From Acanthosepion esculentum (taxonomy: Eukaryota; Mollusca; Cephalopoda; Sepiida; Sepiidae), in NCBI GenBank assembly GCA_964036315.1, contig OZ038508.1, forward strand, positions 49,575,024-49,639,023: a DNA stretch of 64,000 nucleotides, given 5' to 3'. This document shows, piece after piece, positions 30,860-41,279 of this stretch. The notes beneath the pieces were generated by a model. The model saw only the letters and a list, made by a program, of their open reading frames with translations. It was not told the origin of the DNA and ran no database searches. The number at the start of each line of letters is the position of its first letter. Position 1 is the first letter of the stretch. The position numbers were made by a program, and so were the translations under genes.

Positions 30860-31460
30860 CATATGTTTTCGTCCTGGGTATGACGATAAACTACATCCGC
30901 GTCCTGGGTAAGACGATAAACTACGTCCAACAGCAAGACAGCTGATCAGGACGTTTTGAGGAGCGTGGAACCACCTCTTAATTGCTGGTGTTCCCAGGTC
31001 CACCCTGACCCTGAGGGGTATCACCTGTTAGGGTCCCAGCTATGGGCAATTAGTTAACACCCAAACATGTGTAAAAATAGGTTTTAATACCAGAAATATT
31101 TTGTAATAAAAATAATATTACCAGCAATAATTTTTAAATGAATAATTATTATCAGCAATAATTAAAATTTGCAACGGAACATCTACTGTTAGAGTGTGTA
31201 GATTTTGATCTAGTGCCAAAGAAATATTATCAAGTGAGTAATTTAAAAAAAGAACTTTTTACGAAAATAAAATCATCCAAGATTGTAAATTTCCTAAAAG
31301 AAGTTAGATTATACTCAAAAATATGAGTAATTGAAAAATGGTTTACATATGTATGTATACATACACACCATTTTTTACTAAACAACCGCTATGAATCTAG
31401 TTCAAAAATTTTGGTGTCATTAAATGATCCACTGAGGTTGATATGTAATAAAAGAAAACA
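30860..31460 (-). mobile_element. dispersed repeat B, long copy
   Basis: Reverse-oriented relative of 45575-46440 over about 600 bp. It begins with a doubled 'cgtcctgggtaagacgataa', then 'acctcttaattgctggtgtt', 'gtcccagctatgggcaatta', a 'ccagcaataattttta' minisatellite region, 'gattttgatctagtgccaaa', 'atcatccaagattgtaaatt', and ends 'cactgaggttgatatg'. The unit is far longer than the 5.6 kb copy, which lacks the middle. The middle (31190-31350) is well conserved between the two long copies. Confidence 0.75.
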
Positions 31461-31469
31461 ACAAACCAA

Positions 31470-31925
31470 CATACACAGGTTAAAAACTTAAAAGTTTTTT
31501 TTTTCATAATGCATATTGTTATTACCTTTTTAGTGGATAAATAAATTTTAGACACTATCGTTAAGGCATTTTGTGTTCACAGATTTGAATTTTTATTATT
31601 GATATTTGCATGCATGTTGTATCCTTAAAATTTTCTGACTGGGATAATTTTCTCTAATTAAAAAGAAGCACATTCCCCAGCTTCCAAACTCACAAAATAA
31701 GTGGCCAAAAAAAAATTTCGTCTGCTTTGACTTCAGACTGGCTTCATTTCAAATCTCAGTACATTAATATTTCTTACATTTACATTTCACTACCAAAACG
31801 TTTGGAAAATGTCCTCAAACTGATATTTATTTCAATATACTAATTTTCTCCAAATAACATTGCTAGGAACAAATGCATTCCTTAGTTGCACCAGTTCTAA
31901 CATTCCCGCCTAGGGCCCTCCATCC
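31470..31925. other. unannotated stretch
   Basis: Nothing recognised. Confidence 0.45.
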
Positions 31926-31929
31926 CACT

Positions 31930-32070
31930 CACATTGGAGCAAACCTCTGGTGAGAAGTCAGTTTCATTCAAGCAGCTTCTTTCTGCCAACCACTACTCCA
32001 TGGAAACGATTCCATAAAGAGTTTTATCCGATCGCGATAATCTTAGCCTGTTCTAATCTAGAATTAACCG
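31930..32070 (+). pseudogene. Jockey/CR1-like LINE RT C-terminus, fragment 2
   Basis: One frame reads P-L-V-R-S-Q-F-H-S-S-S-F-F-L-P-T-T-T-P-W, then F-H-K-E-F-Y-P, fitting the same block as at 29960-30200 but better preserved (R-S-x-F-x-x-S-F-F-x-x-T-x-x-x-W). Confidence 0.6.
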
Positions 32071-32089
32071 TTATCTTTCCTAAAACTGT

Positions 32090-32345
32090 TATCTCCTGAT
32101 GACGATTTACACTATGGTGAAGCTGAGTTCGAATCCTGCAGGAAAGTGCATATTTTTCTGTAAGATTTCTTGAATATCCAGGCCGCTAGACAAAAATAAA
32201 TAAATATACTGTTTAATAAATTAACAGAGCGTCTACTCAAATATGAGTATCAGACGGAAATATTTGGCCAGAATTTGAACTCGGCTTTGCCGATTCCACA
32301 TTTTGTGCAGATAACCGTTATTCTACTAGAGAATTCAGGTAACGA
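32090..32345. mobile_element. two tRNA-like SINE pieces
   Basis: 32095-32200 (+) holds 'ctgagttcgaatcctgcagg' (B-box-like) followed by 'gaatatccaggccgctagac', related to the tRNA-Ser-type SINE body. 32215-32345 (-) carries 'gaatttgaactcggctttgc', the same head as at 30780 and 26885. Confidence 0.5.
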
Positions 32346-32482
32346 AATAATCCAAAATAACAAATTACATATTATTTTCGGCCGTGATGTGAGCATCCCC
32401 AAATAAAACGGACCGTTTCAGGCGCGTTGCATTTTGGTTGGGGGATATGTAACGTTCCGGCGATGTTAGCGTACTGTTGAAA

Positions 32483-33302
32483 TCAACTATTTGAATAAGT
32501 AATGTTTAAGTTATAAAAATCTCAACTATTTGACGAAGTAATGTTTAAGTAATAAAAATCTCAACTATTTGACGAAGTAATGTTTAAGTAATAAAAATCT
32601 CAACTATTTGATGAAGTAATGTTTAAGTAATAAAAATCTCAACTATTTGACGAAGTAATGTTTCAGTAATAAAAATCTAAACTATTTGATGAAGTAATGT
32701 TTAAGTAATAAAAATCTCAACTATTTGAATAAGTAATGTTAAAGTAATAAAAATCTCAACTATTTAACGAAGTAATGTTTAAGTAATAAAAATCTCAACT
32801 ATTTGACGAAGTAATGTTTCAGTAATAAAAATCTCAACTATTTGACAAAGTAATGTTTAAGTAATAAAAATCTCAACTATTTGAATAAGTAATGTTTAAG
32901 TAATAAAAATCTCAACTATTTGACGAAGTAATGTTTAAGTAATAAAAATCTCAACTATTTAACGAAGTAATGTTTAAGTAATAAAAATCTCAACTATTTG
33001 AATAAGTAATGTTTAAGTAATAAAAATCTCAACTATTTGACGAAGTAATGTTTAAGTAATAAAAATCTCAACTATTTAACGAAGTAATGTTTAAGTAATA
33101 AAAATCTCAACTATTTGACGAAGTAATGTTTCAGTAATAAAAATCTCAACTATTTGACAAAGTAATGTTTAAGTAATAAAAATCTCAACTTTTGAATAAG
33201 TAATGTTTAAGTAATAAAAATCTCAACTATTTGACGAAGTAATGTTAAAGTAATAAAAATCTCAACTATTTCACGAAGTAATGTTTAATTAATACAAATC
33301 TC
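32483..33302. repeat. 39 bp satellite, 21 tandem units
   Basis: Period 39 bp throughout; the consensus starts 'tcaactatttgacgaagtaa' and ends 'tgtttaagtaataaaaatc'. Variants at positions 11-17 (gacgaag, gaataag, aacgaag, gacaaag, gatgaag) and gtttaag/gtttcag/gttaaag define subtypes. One unit near 33189 has a short deletion. Subtype order repeats, indicating higher-order duplication. The repeat is AT-rich and non-coding. Confidence 0.98.
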
Positions 33303-33344
33303 ATGATTAATAAATAAAAATATCCATCTTTTGCTTTAGAACTT

Positions 33345-33425
33345 CATACATCCCCGGAGTTAAGCCAAGTCGAGTCTGGTCAGTACCTAGATGTGAGACC
33401 CAAGCGATCACCCATCTAGGTACTG
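33345..33425. repeat. 5S rRNA-like fragments in inverted pair
   Basis: Plus strand 33355-33403: 'gttaagccaagtcgagtctg' then 'gtcagtacctagatg' and 'gagacc', aligning with the GCTAAGCAGGGTCGGGCCTG / GTTAGTACTTGGATG / GAGACC core of 5S rRNA. It is followed at 33405-33430 by the inverse 'cacccatctaggtactgact'. Two 5S-like pieces thus meet head to head. Confidence 0.7.
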
Positions 33426-33755
33426 ACTTGAAAAGCAATGTTCAGAATACACACTTGATCGTCGAATTTGTTTATGACGTTTACTGGTCAAGAGTCTGCT
33501 GTATAAACATTTAGAAAAAAATCAGTAATTTTACTAATATTGCAAATGCAACATTACATCTGTTTGAAGCCGGACATATATACAATGCCCGAAATAGTAG
33601 TCTCACGCTAATTCTCACTTAGCGACCACCTCGATTAACAACCAAGACGTTAAGTGAGGATTGGCTATATGGTAAGTATATCCTAAAAATGTTGCTAACA
33701 TCTGTTGGTTAATAACAGTTATATTGTGAAGCCGTAGACTGGCGTAATAAAACTA
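33426..33755. other. unannotated stretch
   Basis: Nothing recognised. Confidence 0.45.
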
Positions 33756-33756
33756 T

Positions 33757-33811
33757 ATAAAACTATCTATCTATCTATCCATCTATCTATCTATTCCCAG
33801 TCTTTATTTAT

Positions 33812-33889
<78 letters not shown>

Positions 33890-34170
33890 GTCTCTCTATC
33901 TTAATATGCAAACATCTATCTATCAATCTATTTGTCTTTCTGTCTGTCGATATCTATTTCTCTATCTTAATATACACAGACCTATCTATCTATCTATCTA
34001 TCTATTCTCAGTCTTTATTTATTTATCTCTCTCTATATATATCTATCTATCTGTCTCTCTATCTTAATATGCAAACATCTATCTATCAATCTATTTGTCT
34101 TTCTGTCTGTCGATATCTATTTCTCTATCTTAATATACTCAGACCTATCTATCTATCTATCTAGCTATCT
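33757..34170. repeat. compound TCTA/TC/TA microsatellite with ~211 bp tandem duplication
   Basis: The block from 'cagtctttatttatttatct' (33798) through 'atctatttgtctttctgtct' to the TCTA array recurs starting at 34009. The second copy has a shorter TC/TA core. Flanks are (TCTA)n. Confidence 0.92.
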
Positions 34171-34214
34171 AAATGTAAAAGAAAGAAGAGTAAAAGTTCA
34201 GCGTTCAAAAACAT

Positions 34215-34350
34215 TAATCTAAAACAGGGCTCAATATAAAAGAAGCACAATACATTTTTATTTATTATGCATTGTTAAATTAGAACATGTACATACCCAC
34301 TACAAAACTGTGCATCTTGTTTCAACGTTAAATACTAACGTTTCTTCAGG
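34215..34350. repeat. PLE-pLTR-like repeat (relative of 8520-8680)
   Basis: 'ttatgcattgttaaattaga', 'acatgtacatacccactaca', 'tgtttcaacgtta', then 'tttcttcaggtggga'. It matches the left arm of the 8.5 kb foldback. Confidence 0.6.
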
Positions 34351-34624
34351 TGGGAAACCATGGTGGAACTAAAATACTTTTTATTTCGAAATACAGTTAA
34401 CGAAGCACAACTCCAACTCCCGTCTTTGGAAAATTTCCCATAAAAGGTAAAATGGATTTCTATATGGAGAAAGAAAGAAAGAAATAATAATAAAAGTGAA
34501 AGAGAGAAGGGGAAGAGGAAGAAAAAAATAATAAGCAAAGAAAGTAAAAGTTGAGACGATTATTCAACATTCTACTATTTGTAGGGGAAGGAAGTTGAGG
34601 ATATGAGATAAGATGTCTACAGGA

Positions 34625-34625
<1 letters not shown>

Positions 34626-34669
<44 letters not shown>

Positions 34670-34760
34670 GTATAGATTGATCTATCTCTATAGATCAATC
34701 TATCTATCTTTCTATATATATATATATCCATCGATAGATCTATATCTGTAGATCTATCTA
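34626..34760. repeat. (TCTA)n array
   Basis: TCTA units, then interdigitated 'tagatcaatctatctatc' palindromic stretches. Confidence 0.95.
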
Positions 34761-34831
34761 TCTATCGACTGATCGGTCGGTCGGTTGATCAGAAATCCAT
34801 TATAATAAAATGTTCCAAATCTAATTACACA

Positions 34832-34849
34832 CAAACACACACACACACA

Positions 34850-34906
<57 letters not shown>
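34832..34906. repeat. (CA)n(TA)n
   Basis: Compound array. Confidence 0.97.
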
Positions 34907-34908
<2 letters not shown>

Positions 34909-35394
34909 TATTTTTGTGTGTGTTTTTTTTAATATCGATGGTGTCTGTGGTACATTTTGTTACGTTATTTGCGACTTCGAAACAAACGCCGTTTCGCAAC
35001 CCAATCAGCTAAATGATTACTGTTTGTCCCAGAGGAGTGAAATTATCAATCACTTAAAATGATTCGATCACCAGAGATCAAAGCGAATGCTTCAAGCAGT
35101 AGAACTGATCAATAACCGACCAGGTCTAATATATATGTATTGTCGAAATCAGTTTGGACTTATTTCACCGATACAAAAGCAGAAACAATTTGATAAACAA
35201 ACAAAACAAAACAATAAAAAAAATAGAAAAAGAAAAGAAAAGAAAGAAAACCCAATTATCAAATCGATAATGAAGAGACTTCAAGAGATGTCACTCATCT
35301 GCTTCCGCCAGTGCTCGAAATTGAAAGGATTCGCTATGTTTGAATCAGAAGCAATGCGCGGAATAATAGTCAGACATGAGTTAACGCAGTAGAG
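34907..35394. other. unannotated stretch
   Basis: An open frame at 35087-35392 (+) is Lys-rich in the middle. Its end precedes the LINE fragment, but no domain is recognised. Confidence 0.4.
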
Positions 35395-35434
35395 CGGTTC
35401 TGAGAGAACTAGAAGTCCTTCTAGGATTCATTAT

Positions 35435-35778
35435 TGGCGGACACAATCTTAATAACATAAGGCATCAGTGTTGATGGTTTGGTTCTGTTTATTTTGTTTT
35501 ACGGCAAATTAACCTCAGAGGATTATTCAATTCCGACAAGATTTGGCAGACACAATCTTAACGACATTAGGTATGCAGATAACTCGGTGTTGATGGTTTG
35601 GTTTAGTTTATTTTGTTTTACAGCATATTAACCTCAGAGGATTATTTAATGCCGACAAGATTTGGCGGACACAATCTTAACAACATTAGGTATGCAGATT
35701 ACATAGTGTTGATGGTTTGGTTTATTTTGTTTTACGGCATATTAACCTCAGAGTGTTAGTTAATACCGACAAGATTTT
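35435..35778 (+). repeat. triplicated LINE-SINE junction, ~115 bp unit
   Basis: Units begin at 35435, 35544 and 35663 with 'tggcggacacaatcttaa'. Each holds the LINE's Y-A-D box region, then 'gtgttgatggtttgg', then the SINE start 'ttttgttttacggcatatta' up to 'gccgacaagatt'. The duplication therefore postdates SINE insertion and includes both host LINE and SINE. Confidence 0.9.
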
Positions 35779-35998
35779 GCGGATAGGTTCGAATGAATAT
35801 AATATGTGTTATTTGTAAGAAATCGGTTTGTAGACCACGTTTCATTGACATATTTTTGTAAAGATGGTTTCAGTGTAGTATCAGATCTATTACTGGCAAT
35901 GTTTTTTTTTCAAAAATGTACTGCTGGTACACTAACAGCTGCGGGTCATGTTAGACCTGGGAACAGCTACAATTGCTACCGGATGTAGTTTATCTTCA
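35722..35998 (+). mobile_element. dispersed repeat B (SINE-like) inserted in LINE
   Basis: Starts at 'ttttgttttacggcatatta' and ends 'ctaccggatgtagtttatct' near 35995, internally 'caaaaatgtactgctggtac' and 'gacctgggaacagc'. The LINE sequence 'cagattacatagtgttgatg' before it is echoed after it as 'cagacgtcaatgtgttgata', a decayed target-site duplication of about 20 bp. Confidence 0.75.
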
Positions 35999-36779
35999 TG
36001 GCACAGACGTCAATGTGTTGATAGGAGACACACGGAAAGAAAAATACAAAACCACATATAGAACTAGTGAAGGAAAAAACGCGATGAAAGGCTTAAACCT
36101 CAAAACCGCAAGAAGAGAGAATGCATGGTTGTTAGCAAAAGGACGGACCACAAAGTGCGAATTGCAAATCGGGGATACCAGAATCAAACAAGTGCGGGGA
36201 TTTTAATATCTGGGAAGTGTTTTAAGAGAGGACTGAAAATGCGAATCTGAAATCCGAAGTTGAATTGGGATAGCCAAAGATGCATTCCAAAAGCGAAGCT
36301 GAAAACTAAGAAATTGAAAAACATTCGCTAGAAACAAGGAAAAGAGTACTAAACTGCTATGTGCTGTATAGCACTGAATGCTGGACAATCTCATCGAAGA
36401 TGAAGATGAGACTTGAAACAACAGATATAGTTCTACAGAATGATGCTGAGGATAACGTGGACCGAACATGAGAGCAACGACGAAGTTCGAGAGAAAATAG
36501 AAACAAAAATGAAACTAATGCTTAACATCAGGTTGATATTTTGGGGACATATAATGAGGAAAGAGGGTTCGGAAAATCTGATACTCACGGGACAGATTGA
36601 AGGCAAGAGGGACAGACAACGCATAACATACTCAATGAGCTTGAGTAAATGAATGGTGGTACAGGGAATACATGAAATAACAGAAACGCAAAGTTTATTA
36701 AGAGCTACAAGGGAGAGGAAGTTGTGGAGAGCCATGATCGCCTACGTCCTGAGGGGACACGGCATATAAACAAGAAGAT

Positions 36780-37165
36780 TTGAGCAATGTGTTAGAAAAG
36801 GATAACAGAAAAATACTATTTTATTTATCTAACATACATTATTTATTGCATTATTAAAATTAATTGTTTATTATACACAATTTTTCTTAGTTTATTATAG
36901 AAATGTAATCAGTTTATTATATATCATTTATTATTATATCAAATTAATTATATTACAAATGTGTTATTTTAATGCTATTCGTTATTAATTCTATAATCGA
37001 AAACTTATTATGTAATCCTTAAATTACATTATTTTTTATATTATTATATTTATTATTATTATTATTATTATTTTACTTGCTTTGATTTCTGGTGTGTACA
37101 TATTACTCTCCGGGTCACGCCCAGAGACCTAAGGTTAGAAATGACATAATTTCATTTTCCATTCA
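36780..37165. other. AT-rich stretch
   Basis: Rich in 'tttattat' and 'attatta'; nothing recognised. Confidence 0.5.
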
Positions 37166-37169
37166 CCAA

Positions 37170-37329
<160 letters not shown>

Positions 37330-37559
37330 AGCACTTCGTAAGGTGTGGGCTGTACTCATTAGAACAATTTTTCGTATTTGTCTAAGGTATGGACTTCCAG
37401 GAATCCCTTCAATTAGTCTACTGGAATCTTTTCCCAGCAATCCGTGTGCTCCAACTATAGCAGGGGTTGTTGATGTTCACATTTTTGAGATTTCGATTTC
37501 ACGGTCCTTGTATTTTCATAGCTTTTTGAAGATCTTCAAAGAAACATTACAGTCTGCAG

Positions 37560-37727
37560 GGACTAAGATATTAGTTCCATTTCCTCTTCAACCGAATTCG
37601 CTTGACGAGGAAATGGAACTAATATCTTTTATTTAATAACAAAATTAAATTCGAAGGTTTTAGCTTCCATTTTTGAAACATGGTTATCACTGTGTAGCGA
37701 AAAAAACAATATTTTAAATCAATTAAT

Positions 37728-37740
<13 letters not shown>
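37560..37740 (+). repeat. PLE-B-type arm with foldback
   Basis: 37625-37735 matches the right arm of PLE-B (19880-19985): 'aattaaattcgaaggtttta', 'cttccatttttgaaacatgg', 'actgtgtagcgaaaaa'. Just before it, 'ttagttccatttcctc' (37573) is inverted at 37607-37624, giving a 17 bp-arm hairpin. The phrase 'gaaatggaactaa' is also in PLE-B at 19857. Confidence 0.65.

Positions 37741-37812
<72 letters not shown>
37731..37812. repeat. (TA)n(TG)n
   Basis: Compound array. Confidence 0.97.
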
Positions 37813-37814
<2 letters not shown>

Positions 37815-38285
37815 CATAAAAAATTAGATCAACCGATTCCGCTACCTTGGTTTAAACCTTTCGGTATCTTCAGGCGATTTCGGCTAAAGGATTTCTTAAC
37901 GCTTTATTAAAAAAAAAAACATGAACGCCATATTATTTAAAAATAAACAAATAAGAACATGAGGGGTGGTAGAATGTGAAGAGGGGGAGAGGGGAAGGAG
38001 GAAAGCAAGTGTATTGGAAGTGTATCGGTTGAGGGGGTAAATGAAATATACACATATTCCTTTCATCCCACTTCTTATGAACACAAAAGGAACTTTTTCG
38101 TATGTATACAACGGTTCATAATTTCCGATCTCTCATTCAAAAGGTTTTTGATCTGTAAATGTTATTACAGCACAACTTTTCTTGTTGACAAAGTTTGCAA
38201 GTATTACTATGATTGTTATAAGGCTATACTTTTTTTTAAAACTCCACTTTACAATTGATTTTTTGATTTTTGTAATTTTTAATTT
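37813..38285. other. unannotated stretch
   Basis: 37850-37890 ('aacctttcggtatcttcagg') looks like a PLE pseudo-LTR end. The rest is unrecognised. Confidence 0.4.
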
Positions 38286-38301
38286 GTTTCCTCTCTCTCT
38301 T

Positions 38302-38370
<69 letters not shown>
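38286..38370. repeat. (TC)n(TA)n
   Basis: Compound array. Confidence 0.97.
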
Positions 38371-38374
<4 letters not shown>

Positions 38375-38719
38375 AATGTTGTAGACAGCACAATCAATAT
38401 AGTTTGGTGATCGTCAGTTTAACGCTTCAATGCGATTTTCAGACCAAGTGTCACTGCTTGTACTGAAAATTACATTGAGGTGCGAATCTAAAGGCCACCA
38501 GTGATGATTCCTATATCCACACCGTCTATAATGAATTTATATACAATAAAGATCAATTTTTTCCTATAAAACAGCAAATTTAAAAAATATATATTTATAT
38601 TTATTCAAATCACAACAATGACCTTTTTGTATTTTATATTAAGTTAGAATTCCTGTGATTTTTTCATATGTATATCAGTCTTTCATTTAATTCATTGTTC
38701 ATTCCTCCGCTTTTACTGA
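38371..38719. other. unannotated stretch with small foldback
   Basis: 'cttcaatgcgattttcag' (38423) is mirrored imperfectly by 'ctgaaaattacattgaggtg' (38463). Otherwise nothing recognised. Confidence 0.4.
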
Positions 38720-39160
38720 TGTTCACCTAATGCAAGGCCTAAGAGCCACTAAATGATAGATGGGTGCTGAATGTGCTTTGTTGAAATTAAACATAGGCTG
38801 AGATTTGAAGAAGATCGTGAGTCTGTCGCTCAAAGTAAAGGTCCTTTGGAAGAATGGAACTTCCTTCTCGCCAATTGAATACAAAAAGGTATGAGGATGA
38901 TTCGACCCTGTATACGCCGGATGGCAGGTCTTACCTGTAAAGTGTGAAGCTCGATAGAATGTTTGCCATGGCAATATGCATAAAGTAACAAAACACTTAG
39001 CACGATTCGTTTATAGGAAAGGAGTGGTAGATTGGGAAACAAAACATCGCACAAAATGTCACGTAGACGATTATGGACTCTGTCTAGGTTGGTCAGTGAC
39101 GACAGAGCTGCTCCAGCCCAGATATGTCAGCAATACTCAATTTTTGGTCTTGTTTTGGAA
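38720..39160 (-). pseudogene. Jockey/CR1-like LINE RT C-terminus, fragment 3
   Basis: On the minus strand from about 39140: H-I-W-A-G-A-A-L-S-S-L-T-N-L-D-R-V, then D-V-L-F-P-N-L-P-L-L-S-Y-K-R, L-L-L-Y-A-Y-C-H-G-K-H-S-I-E-L, and a later L-S-D-R-L piece. The order (H-x-W-x-G-A, L-D-x-V-Q, x-R-R-x-V-x-S-L, Y-x-x-x-H-G-x-x-S-x-E-L) is that of the thumb/C-terminal segment of Jockey- or CR1-like reverse transcriptases. A stop at 39055 and frame shifts are present. Confidence 0.7.
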
Positions 39161-39204
39161 AGTCAGATCAACCTGCATGAGAGTAAATTATAAGATAATG
39201 TTTT

Positions 39205-40110
39205 AATATCATAAAAGATCATATATAACATCATATAACATCATATATAACATAATAAAAAAATCATATATAACATTATATATAACATTATATATAACAT
39301 CATATAATATCCTATAATACATCATATATAATATCATATATATAACATCATATGTTATCATATATACCATTGTATATAACATCATATATAACATCATATA
39401 ATATCATATATAACATCATATAATACCATATATAACTTCTTATCTAACATCATATAACATCATATATAAAATCATATAGCATCATATAACATCATATATA
39501 ACATCATATATAACATCATATATTATCATATATAACATCATATATAATATCACATATATAACATATAATATCATATATAACATTGTATATAACATCATAT
39601 ATAACATCATATAGCATCATATAACATCATATATAACATCATATATAACATCATATATAACATCATATATTATCATATATAACATCATATATAATATCAC
39701 ATATATAACATATAATATCATATATAACATTGTATATAACATCATATATAAAATCATATAGCATCATATAACATCATATATAACATCATATATTACATCA
39801 TATATAACATCATATATTATCATATATAACATCATATATAATATCACATATATAACATATAATATCATATATAACATTGTATATAACATCATATATAAAA
39901 TCATATAGCATCATATAACATCATATATAACATCATATATAACATCATATATTATCATATATAACATCATATATAATATCACATATATAACATATAATAT
40001 CATATATAACATTGTATATAACATCATATATAACATCATATAATATCATATATAACTTCTTATATAGCATCATATAACATCATATAACATCATATATTAC
40101 ATCTATAAGA
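39205..40110. repeat. AT-rich satellite, ~12 bp subunits, ~147 bp higher-order unit
   Basis: Built of 'catcatatataa' variants. The distinctive phrase 'cacatatataacatataata' recurs at 39551, 39698, 39845 and 39980 (spacings 147, 147, 135), so a block of about twelve subunits has been amplified. The last period lacks one subunit. Confidence 0.95.
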
Positions 40111-40484
40111 TTATATTCTCTCATAAGAGAAAATTCAGACTACTTGCGTTTGAGTTGCATCTAAATATGATAATCGATTTTTAATTTCAGATCCTTATAC
40201 TTGGAGAGCTTATCAAACTCTTTAGCTGAAATGTTCTTTTTATCAGACGATATGATGATATGTGCAAGATGGCATAGATGTTGTTTGATCTCTTTTTAGG
40301 AACATATCTACTTTATTAAAATTTATGGCGCCGTCGTCATGTATGTTGACGTTCCAGAATAACGTAACATCATCACATTCTTGTGGCGTGATTGATTGTT
40401 TTTTTATGGTTTATCAACTACTTGCAGGTTATTTAAAGCCACCAAAACTATTTTAGATTGTATGAATTTTTTTATTGATTGACT
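40111..40484. other. unannotated stretch
   Basis: 'ttatggtttatcaactactt' with 'gcaggttatttaaagccacc' at 40405-40445 matches the 3' body end of the composite SINE (compare 14915-14955). The rest is unrecognised. Confidence 0.45.
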
Positions 40485-41278
40485 ATTGCATGGCCCAGCG
40501 TTGCCCGTGCTTGATTCAAAAATTGTACGACTCATACAGCAATCGCTATCACTTGACTTAAAATATGTTTGCCCTTCCTTCCCTTTAAAGTAGTGCCATT
40601 TGCCGTGCTGATGTTGCTACATGCCTTACTTCTTGCCTATCTCACACTGCGAAATTTCTAAGCTCTATACTAAACATTAAATCTGTTACGAAGAAAAAAT
40701 TAAACAAAATAAACACAAAACGATCAGCTTTAAAAAATAAAGGACTCGTAACTGGAAAAACCGAATGAAAAAAGATTGTTAACAACAAATAATTTTTCAC
40801 ACCCAACCCAGTTCTGCGGAATCAGAATCAGCGTATGAGTTTAAGCAAGCGAATGAGCCAATTGGAATAAAGTGCCATGCAGATTTAAATTTTTCCCACT
40901 TATGATGAATGCAGCTATCGATTTTTGTTTAATGCTAGCATGCTAGTTAACGTTCGTGTCAGTCAGCTGTTGGCTCTCAGGCTGGTCAATAGAATCTTCC
41001 TGACTATTCGTGGCAGCCAGGCTATAGGCTCTCACTCTGGCCAGTAGAAAACGACCGCAAACTACATGAAAACTGCCGTAGAAGCATGAAAAAATCGATT
41101 ATTTCCACTATCGATGGGAGCTGGGAAATGCAAAGTCGGTCTTGGCTTTCTCGCTAACTTGGAGCATGTGCCTGCAAATTTTGGTGAAAATCCGTCGAAA
41201 AATGCGGCCGTGCATTCGTTACAGACACTCAGACACACACACACGCACACACACATCCTGCCTTTTATAGATAGAGAT
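40485..41278. repeat. dispersed repeat F
   Basis: Starts 'catggcccagcgttgcccgtgc' and ends 'acagacactcagacacacac...ttttatagatagagatt'. The same start and end types appear at 62205-62330 ('ctagccgtgacccaacgcg') and 56440-56722 ('acacagacagacaccaagac...catatatagatatta'). Internally 'gcctgcaaattttggtgaaa' resembles the 56640 text 'gtgccaagtttggtcaaaat'. A widespread non-coding repeat type; superfamily not assigned. Confidence 0.5.
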
Positions 41279-41279
41279 T

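Larger units (their letters stand above)
35395..36775 (+). pseudogene. RTE-like LINE, reverse transcriptase to C-terminus, interrupted by a SINE
   Basis: Residues E-L-E-V-L-L-G-F-I-I-G-G-H-N-L-N-N-I-R at 35408-35465 lead to the RT box, R-Y-A-D-N-S-V-L-M in repeat unit 2 (consensus Y-A-D-D). After the inserted SINE the frame resumes at about 36000: D-V-N-V-L-I-G-D-T, then M-K-G-L-N-L-K-T-A, T-K-C-E-L-Q-I-G-D-T-R-I-K-Q-V, Y-L-G-S-V-L. There are stops at 36206 and later. Then come E-C-W-T-I-S, I-F-W-G-H-I-M-R-K-E-G-S-E-N-L, and finally L-W-R-A-M-I-A-Y. Non-LTR retrotransposons use this protein for target-primed reverse transcription. It is 5'-truncated and dead. Confidence 0.85.

Noticed and set aside
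32483..33302. CRISPR array in the 39 bp repeats
   Set aside because: Whole 39 bp units repeat without variable spacers; it is a satellite.
34335..34538. Hydrophobic 67-codon minus-strand frame as a membrane peptide
   Set aside because: It arises from an A/G-rich plus strand giving Phe/Leu/Ser runs on the complement; no conservation signal.
36433..36735. 100-codon minus-strand frame
   Set aside because: Antisense to the LINE C-terminal region; a shadow frame.
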